From Taudactylus pleione (taxonomy: Eukaryota > Chordata > Amphibia > Anura > Myobatrachidae): a stretch of 64,000 nt of DNA. Below, one piece after another: positions 30,601 to 42,322 of this stretch (position 1 is the first letter of the stretch; each line of letters starts with the position of its first letter). Both the position numbers and the translations under genes were made by a program. The notes below the pieces were generated by a model. The model searched no databases. It was not told the DNA's origin and worked only from the letters and a program-made list of their open reading frames with translations. The stretch is taken from the NCBI GenBank assembly GCA_031769625.1, contig JAUIMM010000126.1, positions 5,542,001 through 5,606,000 on the forward strand, read 5' to 3'.

Positions 30601-31640
30601 AGTGCTTAATAACAAGCGTTTATACTGTATAAAACATAATGAAATCACTGTAAGTGGCAGTGCCGTGTGTTATTCTTTTCTTATTCTCAAAAAATCTTGT
30701 GACACTAAATGGTAGCGCAGTGTTGACCTGATTCAGACGATGCAGATGATGTTCGCTAATGTGCGCATGCATGTAGTTTGCAGGGCACGTGCGCAAACTA
30801 GTTTGAGCGAGCAGAATGTGCTCGCTCACCCTGCAAAGACAGTCCAGTAGAATGAGTGACAGGAGACAGGAGAGTGACAGGAGAGGCCATTTGTGGGTGA
30901 TAACAGGGGCAGGCCAGTAGTAACGGGGATAGTGGAGTTGCAGACGCAGGCGTGCCAGAGTGTTTCAACGCCGTTTCTGGGGCTTATGTAATTAACAGGC
31001 AGCGTCATAGTACATGTCACCTGGTTGAATAATACACTGAAGTGATCGAAGTGCTTGCGGTAGGGTACAGCCAACTGCAAGCGCCGCGGTCAGATCCGAT
31101 GGAACCCGATGTACCGATGGTTGCATTTACTTCCTGGAGATCATGTACACTAGTGGGCGGCTAAAGACAGGCTGGTGGGTGTCTGTAAGCACAAAGTGAT
31201 CGCTCGCCAAGACATAGTGGGCATGCTTATGCCTTGCCATGCGAGCAGCTGCCTTGACGTCACTTAGCTGAATTTCCATATGCTGGGAGCGAGCGACCGC
31301 ATCTAGCGAGCGGGTCTGAATCAGGCCCTGTGTTATTTTCTTATTCATAAAAAAATCTTGTGACACTAAGTGGTAGCGCAGTATGTTATTCTTTTCTTAT
31401 TCAGAAAAAAATCTTGTGACACTAAGTGGTAGCGCAGTGTGTTATTTTGTTAGTCATAAAAATTCTTGTGACACTAAGTGGCAGCGCAGTGTGTTATTCT
31501 TTTCTTATTCATAAAAATTCTTGTGACACTGTAAGTGGTATCGCAGTGTGTTATTCTTATTCATAAAAAATCTTGTGACACTAAGTGGTATCGCAGTGTT
31601 ATTCTTATTCATAAAAAAAATTCTGACACTGTAGGTCATT
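30500..31640 (+). repeat. hAT leader array, about 60-bp unit
   Basis: AAAATCTTGTGACACTAAGT plus GGTAGCGCAGTGTGTTATTC recurs at least seven times (from 30640 and again from 31340), with a MITE inserted at 30724-31328. It precedes the second hAT coding relic as the leader arrays do in the first copy. Confidence 0.75.
30724..31328. mobile_element. Harbinger-like MITE nested in the hAT leader array
   Basis: Left end TGACCTGATTCAGA, right end TCTGAATCAGGCCC, with TGT on both sides (30721-30723 and 31329-31331). 605 bp. Its right half is the relative of the fragment at 867-1045. Excising it rejoins the repeat word GCGCAGTGT. Confidence 0.85.
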
Positions 31641-32172
31641 GATACCACAGTGTAATATTTAAAATTGGTACAAATTGATGTGTGTGCTGTACCCCACTTC
31701 ATTTGTGTTTGTTGATATGGAGAACAATCAGTTGAGAGAAGGAACCACATACTAGTGATGGTGCTGCTGCCAGTGCCACCAGTTATGACAATACTAATCC
31801 ATATACATCATCTTCTAAAGCCGATGCCAAAGGGCATATAGGTCTTAAGTCAGATAATCTACAATCAAGAACCAATCTTTTACAGTGGTAAAAAAAATCA
31901 AAGGGAAAGTTAGCTGCAGAAAGACATAAAATTGGCAATATGTCTTTCAGCACATGAAGTGGCAAGGTGTCTCTGCCTCTTATGATGATGTAAGCACAAG
32001 TGATGCTGCTGACATAGAAATCGCGGATGCTTCTATGGAAGTGCACCAGGATGAGCAGGGTATTTGTGTAGCTGATGCTAATAAGGATGTTGTTGATAAG
32101 GATGTTTTTTGTGTAAATCAGGCACCAGTGGAAGAAATAGTTATTGCCCATGATTAGGAAAATCCCATTGTC

Positions 32173-32370
32173 ATGCTTGGGCACATGACAAAAAAATCCA
32201 CTTCTTATGTTTGGAATTATTTCTACCAAAATCCAGACAATTGTCAAGTCATCTGTACCCTTTGTAAAACCAAAATAAGTATAGGTAGGAACCATAACCA
32301 TCTAGAAATCTCCTCCCTGTTATGTCATCTGCAGCGCATTCATCCAAAAAGTTTTTGTGTTTTGTGTTGA
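32173..32370 (+). pseudogene. BED zinc finger of the second hAT element
   Basis: The 65-residue frame has KKSTSYVWNYFYQNPDN (W14 and the aromatic cluster), C28 and C31 (CTLC), and H52 and H57 (HLQRIH), giving C-x2-C-x20-H-x4-H. It is about 60% like the finger at 7233-7445 and keeps all four ligands. The frame stops soon after the domain. Confidence 0.85.
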
Positions 32371-33019
32371 CTCATCTGCATCACCAGTGGGTCTTTTGAG
32401 AAAGTTTAGTTTTCTCTTGGCAGATTCACTTGCTGGAGAAACTGAAGGAGAAGCCATCGCTGCATCACGTGCCACTTTTGCTTACCAACAGCTCTTTGCA
32501 TCTCTTCAGATCTGTGTCCATTAGGAAGAACACAATGTATAACTTAAACTTAATATTTTTAATCTTGCATTTGCTCTGTTCAGCTTGTCCACATATCTGT
32601 TGTTAAGTGGACAGTGGGTACATCAGCATTTTGGAGGCCACTAATTAAGTTTTTTTTAATGTCCCTGTACAGGTTGAGAATTGCTTTTCTTGTAGTGGAA
32701 TCTTGATGGGATTTGGTAGTGGGGACACAGGACCTCAATTAACTGTCTAAAACCCACTGCATTATTGGTGGATATTGGACACACATCTAATACCAGCATA
32801 AATGTTATGGCGTTAGTGATCCACTATGCAACTGGGTGACTGCTGTCATACTTGCTCCCACTTGAATAGGATTGTTTAACAGTCAATTGTTTTTTAAAGT
32901 ACTACTAGTAGTCTTCCTGCTTCCCTTCTGGGATGAAAATCCATGCCCAGCAGAAGCAGCATGCATAGTGTTCAAGGATTCTTCTGGGGCAAGGACTGAT
33001 GTGAATGATTTAAATAATT

Positions 33020-33292
33020 TTTGTAAATGCCTTCCCTCCTCCCCTCCCCTCCTCCCTCATAAATTTGCTTTGGAATCAAAAAATTATATTAAATTTACTA
33101 CTAATCAAATTTTCCTTTTCCTGCCTTGCCCCTTTAATTTTAAAAAAATATTCTAAACCACCAAGTTGATTTTGTGGGCAAAACATGGGACATATTGTTC
33201 ACCCATGCTCTCCCCTCCTCCCTCATAAATTTGCTTTGGAATAAACAAATTTTATTAAACTTACTACAAATCAGCCCTTTTCGTCCCTGCCT
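33020..33292 (+). repeat. Direct duplication of about 90 bp
   Basis: CTCCTCCCTCATAAATTTGC followed by TTTGGAAT recurs at about 33048 and 33222, with similar following sequence (AAATTTACTACTAATCA and AAACTTACTACAAATCA). The period is about 175 bp. Confidence 0.75.
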
Positions 33293-33715
33293 TCAACTAC
33301 ATGCATACTCCAACTCCCTCAGGCCTCTTGATTAATGAAAACATTTGTTTACTTATGTGCCATGTTGGAAGTAGAACTGCCACGTGTTTGTGCTGCACAC
33401 TGCTGCAGCCAGCTAGCTTGATTCAAATTTTGGGCCTAAACTGAATGAAAACAATATTGTGAGCTGTGGGGTGGTCAAAATTGAATGGAAAGGATTGGAA
33501 ATGAATGTTATTGAGGTTAATAATACTGTAGAAACAAAAACAAAACCCCAAATGATGTGATTTTAGCAGTTTTTATACATTTTTGAAAAAAATACAGATC
33601 CAAAATCAAAATACGCAAGGGGCGGTTTTGGCAAAACCGAATCCAGATCCAAAACACGAGGTGATACAGATCCAAAACCAAAACACGGGGGTCGGCGCAC
33701 ATCCCTAGTTTTAAT

Positions 33716-35640
33716 ACATGTCTGCTTCCCCAACCATTGACCTCACTGCACATGACTGGTTTACAACATGGGCATAAGAGGGAAGTCAGTGTCTTTGACA
33801 TATGCCTGCCAAAACCAGACGCATATACTATGGTTGCCAAATGAAATGCATGGGCCAAAATATGTTATTTATGAATGCTCTTCTTTTACAGCACCGTAGG
33901 CACGTTTTACAACCAACTATGCATCAGGTCCATAATGTACAAGTGCATATATTTATAATTTTGGAGAGATAATCATTATGAAGTAATGTGTCCAAATTCC
34001 CTCCAACTGTAATGTACAACCATCGTACAACCATATTGAAAAAACAAGACACAAAGAAACCCATGAAAAACAACTGTCCTGTGCTATCTTCAAATAAATA
34101 CTGTTCTGATCTATTTGATAGTATATAAGTGATAATGTGTATGGTGAGGTATAATTTATTGCTTAAATTTTCTTTAAATATTGTCTTTCTTTTTTAACTC
34201 TTATGACACCAGCAAGCCGACATTATTACATTGCAATGTCACATTTTGTACTTGTTCCAATAACACAACTGTCTACTATTTTAGTGAGACTGAAAGGAAA
34301 TGGTTTGAACTGAAAGATGCATACTCCGGACAATCTCTGTCACAACAAGGTGTGGAGACAGAATTTAAATGGTGCTCTGTGTCAATATGTGTTAAATGTA
34401 AGCATTCACTGCAACACATGCCTTGCCTGCTGGATGACGGATGATAACAAGAAGATGGAGTTTTTTAGTGAATGTGTTACTGTGTTTCTTTCCAGAGGAA
34501 ACATGATAATTGCAGAAGAATTAGGAAAGGGTGATTCTGGTGGATCACATAATGTGAATGCTGTTAAAGTGTTTGTGTCCATCAGTGCAGCTGACATGTT
34601 TCTGATATTAGCTAATATTTAATATGTTGTTCTAAGGAAGCTGTGGAACTGCGCAGTACTAGTTACATGGGTAAAAGTCACTGTCATTAAAGGTTCATGA
34701 CGAATTGGACTGACTTTCTAGAACTAGACTTTCTGTATTGCAGTGCCAGGTGACGGGTGAATAGGCCCACAGCCAAACTATCTTCTTGAATAATATATTT
34801 ACTTTTAAAAACACCAAGTCCCATTTGATTACTGTTCAGAGATCTCACATTGACAGCTGCAAGGTTGCTCTGTAATTTAAAATTAATCTGCCATCATAAG
34901 AAGTTTGTCAAAGTTACACAAGAATATACGTTGGCCATGATTTCAGTCCTGTTGTGTACAGTATATTGCTTTTTTGAAGACATTCCCAATTTGTGGTCAC
35001 TCCATCCCCATATAGCCAGCTCTTGGGCTACCCCATTCTGGGCCAGTATTGGCATGGGTTAAACAAGTGGCTAATTGTAACCAGTCCAAAAACTAAAAAG
35101 CAGATGAAAATATAGCACCTCTTTAGGGTCACTATGTATTGGGCAGGAGGTACATAAGTGCTCTGACCATTACACAACTTATATAAAAACTCTCAGTATA
35201 CCCCTGAACAACGTTCATTTTTTTTCATTTAATTTTCTTTTCTTCTAGTAAAATTTGCTCTCTCCTTCATTTATTTCTACTTTCTCCATTTTCTGTCTTC
35301 TGCTCTTTTACCTTTTGTCTTAAGTTTCATGCCTGCAGAATACCTTTTTAGGGCCTCATGCTGAGTTTGATGCATAATGGATGTTTATGGTAAAGATTGC
35401 TGCACATAAAAATAGCATATTTACATCTATATGATGAAGTGTGTGCAACCACAAAAAGTGTGCACATCTGCACTAGTAGCATAAGTACCAGGTTTACATG
35501 AAGCATACATTAGATATACTAACACTTATGTTTTCACTCATGCGTTGATAGGGATTCCCTGGTCCTGAAGTTCATTTTTGTAGTGTGCAAGAGGAAACAA
35601 CAAAGCAGACAGAACTGCCTTTCACTTGTCTGTTCTCACT
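33716..35640. other. AT-rich spacer, no supported gene
   Basis: Two overlapping open frames (34181-34444 and 34317-34622) contain non-repetitive text such as ETERKWFELKDAYSGQS. I do not recognise a domain, no splice structure can be supported, and a unique-sequence exon remains only a weak possibility. The rest shows nothing. Confidence 0.35.
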
Positions 35641-35646
35641 GAGAGG

Positions 35647-35812
35647 TATATTTTCTAAAAAGTATGTTTTTCTTAGAAGTGGAGATGTTGCCCATAGCAA
35701 CAAATCAGATTCTACTTAACATTTATCTAGCACGTAGATGATAATAGCTAGAATCTGATTGGTTGCTATGGGCAACATCTACATTTCTAAAACTAGCACT
35801 TTAGTAATTATA
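35647..35812. mobile_element. Palindromic Tc1-like MITE
   Basis: Outer ends TATATTTTCTAAAAAGT and, on the opposite strand, TATAATTACTAAAGTGC. Inner arms TTAGAAGTGGAGATGTTGCC (35676 on) and GGCAACATCTACATTTCTAA (to 35790) pair over about 42 bp, including CATAGCAAC and GTTGCTATG. TA at both ends fits a Tc1/mariner duplication. A diverged copy lies at 58586-58715. Confidence 0.7.
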
Positions 35813-36002
35813 CCACTAATAGTTTACACACTGTAAGGGCTGATTTAGAGTCAGGATACGAGTCCGTTTAGTGGATGGATCTTGCAATTTGTTACCACTT
35901 TGCATGCATCTTAGTCAAAAATATGCAGCTATGAGCAATTACAGGCAATTCAGAGTGGCACACATATCAGGCTCATCTCCACATTTTAATAAATGGGTCT
36001 AA

Positions 36003-36266
36003 TGGTGCGTACACATTAGACGATATGCTCCCTGAGCGATATCATCTAGTGTGTCCCCGGCAGGGTGTGCTCAATGTCGTTCATGACATTGAGCACACCC
36101 GCTGAGCGATATCATTAACGATATCGTTCAGCGCCGGGTTCTCTTCCCCCATTCCCCAACATGCAGCAACCTGACGACATCGTCAGATTGGCCTGCATGT
36201 TAACCCGATGAACGATAATGACGAACGACCAGTCGTCCACTTTAATCGCCCAGTGTGTACGCACCA
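36003..36266. mobile_element. MITE with TGGTGCGTACACA ends and TAA duplication
   Basis: Left TGGTGCGTACACA and right TGTGTACGCACCA are a perfect 13-bp inverted repeat flanked by TAA on both sides (36000-36002 and 36267-36269). Three-base duplication fits PIF/Harbinger. The inside has several ATATCGTT/AACGATAT-type inverted words. Confidence 0.82.
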
Positions 36267-36269
36267 TAA

Positions 36270-37860
36270 CTGGGTGGCAACAGTGCATTCACATGCAGCT
36301 AAGTCTTCTGAGGACATGTCATGGGTGTGTAGACTGATCTGCAAATTGTGCTGTGCTGAGCTGACAACTCTTTCTGGGCTGAGATTTGTGGTTCAGTGAT
36401 GACTTCATACAGCGCTGCTAAAACCTCACTACTAATTTCTAAGGCATGCTATCACTGTGTGAGTGGCGCACATCACTGCCAAAAATAGCCTGCCATGCAG
36501 AATTACTACAGTACTTGTATACTGTATTAAATACACTGTTTTCAGCAGTACTGTACAGTATGTGATTGGCCCACTTGTCAGTGCTTACGGTTCTATTGTA
36601 TTCTGTAGTGCCATATACATCCACTGCTGTATTATTCACTACTGTAGTTTTAATCAGTGAAGCACTGGCCACCCAGTGGTGAAGCTGTGTATTGCATACC
36701 GTGGATATTGTTAAGTCTCACTGCACCTTACTGCGCCATGCTGCGCTATTCTTATGCCGCGACTCAGAAACCTATATGGTGCACTATGAGCAAAGATGTA
36801 GCAGGACACATGTGTAAGTATATGCAGAGACATGCAATATTTAGGCATAATCTGTGCAGGCAACATTCAATGACATCAGCAGTGGCTGGCAACAGAGCCC
36901 CCAACACCCATGAATGAGCCTTATTCTGTGAAGACCTAGGTCAGCCAATGTACTCACACTGAGAACGACTCTGGTAGCGGGGGGGATGTAGAGTAGTTGA
37001 TCCATGGATGCATATTGTACAGTGGATTCTGGTCTTGGGGGTGGGGCACACCAGCCACCAGCCAGAAAGAAATCTGTGCCCTGTGCAGGGTCATTGATAA
37101 TCAGACCCCACCACTCTGTAGAGGAAGAACTCTGGCTGGCCCCCAGCACTAAATAGACTCTGCACAGCATGAGAGCAGAGTGCCGGCTTGGTTGCCCTTG
37201 AGGCTCTCTGGCTCTGCCTCTCGGTAGGGGGCGGGGGCCCAGCAGGGCTCGGGAGCATGGCTGTATGGGTTACTATTCACACAGCCTGCATTTAGCTTTC
37301 CTGCTCTACCCTCAGCCTCAGCAAACTGAAACAGTAAAAAAAAATGAAGTGCCGGCATGTCATACCATTGCATACAACACGCTTCTAGCACTTATACAGA
37401 CACATTCCATATGTCATAATATACAGATACATATTCTATGTCATATTAAACAGAGTTACTCCTCTCATATGTCCTAATACATGCATACTCTTTTCATATG
37501 TCACAGTATACAGTGAAAGACATTCCTTAAGACGCAAAATACAGGTGCTGCAATTACATACAGTATTTTTCATCCCGGAGACAAATGTTATATACACCTG
37601 AACTGCTACATACTAATAACTTTATGGATGTCTTCATATTAATAATAACGAAGAACAAAATGTGTCAGCATAATTCTTTCCGCCACAAACTTTGGACTCC
37701 TATTTGTCAACAGATAATCTATTATGTTTCTTGTATGCATATTTTTTTAAAAATGTTATTTAAATAAAATATGTATATGTACTGAATTATGCATATCTTT
37801 TTTATCCCACCATATGACTATAAAGTTTAATTTATTTTATACTAGCTGATGTAGCTAGTT
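36270..37860. other. Unclassified sequence, no gene seen
   Basis: A GC-richer section at 36930-37300 (CACCAGCCACCAGCCAG, GGGGGCGGGGGCCC) may be a decayed small repeat. No coding signature. Confidence 0.35.
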
Positions 37861-38600
37861 TCACCCGGGTAGATCTTAGATATTTACCGTTTCCATTTCC
37901 ATCTCACCACTTAAGTAATGCAATAATCCTTTACCTCTATAGTAATGCATCCTCTCCCTCACTGCTATAGTAAGACATTACCCTCCATTACTTGTGTACA
38001 AACACACACTCATCTCTTTAGCAACACATTATCCTCACTCACCTCTGTAGTATCACATTTCCCTCCCTCGCCCATGTTGTAACACATTTGGCATTCCCCT
38101 CCCTCACTGTGTAGAAATACAAACCCTCCCTCACACCTGTAGTAACACATTACCCTCACTCCCACCTGTAGTAACTTATTCCCCTCCCTCACCTGTGTAG
38201 CAACACAATCCTCTCCCTCACCTCTATAGTAATACATTCCCCTCAAGCAATGTAGTAACACATTCCCTTCCCATACCTGTGTAGTAACATGTTTCTTTCC
38301 CCCACTATTCAAATAAGGAGCCACACCAACTGCCAGTGATGTTTGGCAGTTGGTGTTTAAGTATTCAACTGTGCAGGCAGCCACGATGAGTCAGTCAGAC
38401 AGTCAGGACATTGCACAGGGGAGGGAACATTTTAGCCCTTTTCACCCACTTAGTAGTCAGATTTCAAAAAATCCCTTCTTAGTGGGTACTTACTTCATGG
38501 AACACATATACTCCACCGATTTTCATGTTTCTAGGTCCAGGGGTTTGGGCTTTGATGAGTCAGACAGTAAGGACATTTGATTTTATGTATAGATATAGAT
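37855..38600. repeat. LINE/SINE-like 3' end with CCCTCCC minisatellite
   Basis: The segment begins ACTAGCTGATGTAGCTAG followed by TTTCACCCGGGTAG, a motif shared by some tRNA- or LINE-derived repeats. An array of about 30-38 bp units (GTAGTAACACATTCCCCTCC and relatives) runs from 37910 to 38300. After it come AGTCAGACAGTCAGGACATT and a tail with GGTCCAGGGGTTTGGGCTTT near 38536, ending TATAGATATAGAT near 38600. I cannot name the family. Confidence 0.5.
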
Positions 38601-38955
38601 TTGGTTTACATTGGTACAAACACTTTTTTGTTCGTTGAAGCAATACATACTATGGTATTCCTACATTGAAGCAATACCTCCAGATAAGCTGATTTATGTT
38701 CTTGCTTTGGTACTTTCTGGTACACATCACATATTTAGCATGTGCACCTTATTGGTATGAATCATCTTAATACTACACTAATAGATGTTCTCTCCTTCTC
38801 ACAATTACACCGGTTTGCTAATGCTTGTACTACTGCTGCGAGTGCCAACAATAATTTACCCTTCTCCTTTCCATTATTTTACAGATTCAGACACCCAATG
38901 TCACTATTATCTATGGAATAGCTAATTTGCATAACATTGCCTGGTGGTCACATCC

Positions 38956-39226
38956 TGAGCCGTAACTAGACCTTTTGGTGCCCAGTGCCAGAGGAAGCAT
39001 TGGCACCCTCCCCCCCATTTTTTAAATAGGGACATAAGATATTGCACCTGAAAAAGGGCCATGGCCTCATGAGGAAGGGCCAGGGAAGATGCAGGGGAAT
39101 AACAGAAGAGGAAGCTACAAGTGAGAATGATAATAAACAGGAAAATTGACAAGCCCAAACAGCACCCCCTGCCCTGCGGTGCCCTGTGCCATGGCACTGA
39201 TTGCATTACCCTAGTTACGGCCCTTT
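38956..39226. mobile_element. hAT-type MITE with GCCGTAACTAG ends
   Basis: Left GAGCCGTAACTAGACC and right, on the opposite strand, GGGCCGTAACTAGGG. Flanks TCACATCC (38948-38955) and TCACATCA (39227-39234) match in seven of eight positions. A piece of the same family lies at 10141-10230. Confidence 0.7.
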
Positions 39227-39234
39227 TCACATCA

Positions 39235-41712
39235 GATGTTTATGCATACCATGGTACCTATATTGTAATGATAATCAGGTATTGCCTATCCTGCCAATTA
39301 GAAACTCTGGACTACCAACAAATATTATGTTGCATTTCACATTTTAAGGAGTTGGGTATGAATAGCTGGCGGCTGAATTGCCACCGGTTCAAATCCCGAT
39401 GCCAGAAGCCCAAAGGTCCAGAACCTGACAGGAGCAGTAAGTGCGGTAAGTGTTGACCCCTTATATAAGTAATGTAATATGAATAAAGTAAATTAAGCAA
39501 CAAGATTAAAAAGCTGTATATTAGCTAGAAAAATGAGTCTTACTATAATGTAAAATAAAGTTGTGTAAAAATGTTGACAATCTAAGAAAAATAATTCTAA
39601 ATATAATTTATATTACTAAATATTCAGTTGCAGTTTAGACTATAAATGCCTAATTTGAGGTGGCAAATAACATATACAAAAACATTGATGTTCATTCACT
39701 ATGAATTTTCATGTAAAACTATCCTTGTGTAAGTATGTTTTTTTAACAATTTACAACAGGTGCTTAATTTAGGAGAGCAAATACAGAAAAAAAAGAAAAT
39801 TACATCAAATAAGTGCTTCACTTATCTGATGATATAAAGACAACAGAGGACCTAACAATAGCACAGGGAAAAGAAAATAAAGGAAAGAGATGAATAACTT
39901 CTGGGTCACTGGTGGGGTCCTCTTCTGCCCAATTAGATCATTGTCACAGTAAGAAAAAGAAAGTAGAATACATCAGCTCTTCACTTATTTTTATCTTGAC
40001 ATTACAAGTGGATTATCTAAGTGGATCCTTGTTATCCAGCTGTGGAGTAGCACTGCACTTTGTCTTCTTGTTTAAAACTTTAGTGGTTGTGTAACCTTTT
40101 TAGGAGCAATCACAAAATGTGCCCGTTCTGTTTTTCAAAAGCACATGAAGAGAGAACAATCCACTTTCTAGCAGGACAGCTTGTCTGCATCTTTAACAAC
40201 TGTGTAAAATATATAGGTCTTAGGTAATGCAGACGTGATGAAGAAATTAGGGGACATTTGTGGCTATTGTTCTGAAAGTACAAATAAAAGCTTGTGTATT
40301 TTAATTAGTGACTACTGTAATAGAGACCCTTTTCTACAAGCATGACTTTGATAATAATGACTCCCACCATCCACCAAAGCAGCACCACCAATGAGAAACT
40401 ATAATTGCCAACAACAAACAAACCTATTTAAACTAGTAAGTTAAATTTTGGGAAAAATACAAGTAAATACATAGTTTCCTTAATTAGTGCATATAAAACT
40501 GACAGCTCACTAAATTTATAAATGCAAACAGTATATAACAGATGCCACACAATAAACATTACAATGTACTCAGAGATATATGACTGAAATTTGATCTATG
40601 ACTGAAATAATGTACATGTACAATTTGACTTCTGTTAAACACTATTGTGTTTATAAGGATGTTTAGTTATTGAAGCATTGTCCTATTTAATTTAATTTAG
40701 TGTACTCACAAATTTAGGAGAGGATTAACCTTATCTCCACATCTATAAAACTGCCTTCAGCAAACCAACACAGGGACGAAATCTGCGAAACAAAAGGATC
40801 AAGTGTTTAGCTAATCACTCAGTGTATTTGAGCTTTGAAAACCAAAAGAGAGGTGTAAAACTGCTAACATTTCAATTTTGACAACTAATGTGTTTACAAC
40901 AGATCGATAAAAAAATCAGCTGTAGCATCTCTGAAAGTAGCAAATCCTGGAATCAGGAAGTTTGTAAGACCAATTACCCAATTATTTGTTTGCTATTGAA
41001 CAAGTGGGCCCTAAAGGCATAGGTTAATTGCAACAAACTAATCTACTCTTAAAACTTCCCGGGTCATGCCCAACCAGCACTAATCTTAATTCAAGTAGTT
41101 TTAGGTTATGCTCAATATCAACATGTTTTGCTTAATTTTGACTATTATATGGATTATATTTCCGAATAAATTATATTTTACTATATAATGAGCTATGACT
41201 GTAGAACTCTGTATTCTGCCTAGCGATCATACAATATGTTGACTGCTAAGTGAAAAGGCACTCCTTGATTTGCCTAAAAGGTGTAATTATTATTGACTAA
41301 TGAAATAGTATTCCTAATTATGTCCTTGAAGGTGAAACAAAAGGATAAAAGCTCTTCAATAGTTAAATTACATGAGCAGCAGGATTATGCTTATTAAGTT
41401 AAATGTAGATGGTTTGTGCATTTCCATGGGAAACATGCTGTAATCCTGTTTCCATTGGTTATCCACCATTTTACTAAATTCTCAAATATACAATTCTAAT
41501 ATCATCAACTGGGTAATAACAGCTTAGTAAATGTATAAATTTAGTTGAATGGAAACATAAGCAGAAAAGTATGCAAATGCAAATTGTTTTACAATATACA
41601 TATATAACAGAAAACATATCTATAATACTATACTTACACTATTTACAAATTAATACGATAAGTATTGACCAAAAAAGTAAGATATTATGTTATATTTTCT
41701 ACAATCAAATCC
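39235..41712. other. AT-rich spacer, no gene seen
   Basis: A possible decayed member of the CCCTAA-type repeat family lies at 39355-39455 (CCACCGGTTCAAATCCCGAT). The rest is AT-rich unique-looking DNA without a coding signature. Confidence 0.4.
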
Positions 41713-41716
41713 TTTA

Positions 41717-42189
41717 GGGCCTATTTATCAAAATCTCTTTGAAAGTAAATCCTCTGTAAAGGGCAGTTTTCATAACATTTCCACAATAATTAATATTTAA
41801 CAAGGGGTTGCCGCAACAGATATCTGTTTATAATCACAAAAACAGACCTTATAGCTTTCCATGTGGACTGCAAAAATGTCCAGTTTAGCTTCACAAAGCT
41901 TAGCTTTTTTTGAGCTTGGTCCTGATCTTTATCATTATATGCTACAGTATTGCAAATTTGTACATAGAGGGATCCTTCAGATGGCCCTGTATGTGCATTT
42001 GGCAAACCGGGTCCAAACTCGGAAGTAAACTGAAAGCGTTAGCTATCACTTTACTATTTTCTCTACACCTGGAGGAGCTCTTATCAGAGCACGTCTCAGC
42101 AAGAGACACTTCTGAAGTGGCCCAAAACATGCAGCTATAAGAAATTTTAGTTATTGGGGCAAAATTGCAGGGAATGATAAATAAGCCCC
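41717..42189. mobile_element. MITE with GGGCCTATTTATCA ends
   Basis: Left GGGCCTATTTATCA and right TGATAAATAAGCCCC. TTTA flanks both sides (41713-41716 and 42190-42193). The superfamily is uncertain because a one-base asymmetry at the right end blurs the duplication length. Inside, CTCTTATCAGAGCACGTCTC is a recognisable core. Non-coding. Confidence 0.65.
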
Positions 42190-42322
42190 TTTACTCTGGG
42201 ACTAGGGGCTGATATCGGTGAGACAAATAAAGTAGAAATTGGTTGGGAGAAAGATAAATTGATCTCTATGGGATGCTTTTATGTTGTCCACACATTTCCT
42301 TGCAGTAACCTAAATTCTATGG

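Larger units (their letters stand above)
31641..33707 (+). pseudogene. Second hAT element, coding relic and 3' end
   Basis: Plus strand. An acidic stretch (31954-32157: ASYDDVSTSDAADIEIADAS and later repeated VDKDV-type text) precedes a BED finger (32173-32370). Downstream, 32400-33000 is a strongly decayed transposase whose reverse reading corresponds to parts of the first copy. For example, 32580-32960 parallels 6650-7000 in content and order but appears in the opposite orientation relative to the BED finger. The 3' end, 33590-33707, has GATCCAAAACCAAAACACGG words and terminates GCACATCCCTA. Its flank GTTTTAAT does not match the flank of the 5' end at 27268, so the two ends may not belong to one insertion. 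Confidence 0.65.

Noticed and set aside
38010..38384. 124-codon minus ORF rich in glycine and valine
   Set aside because: It is the translation of the CCCTCCC minisatellite at 37910-38300.
39386..39396. GGTTCAAATCC, a tRNA B-box-like word
   Set aside because: No cloverleaf or matching A box could be folded around it, and the surrounding text resembles a decayed dispersed repeat. I do not call a tRNA or SINE.
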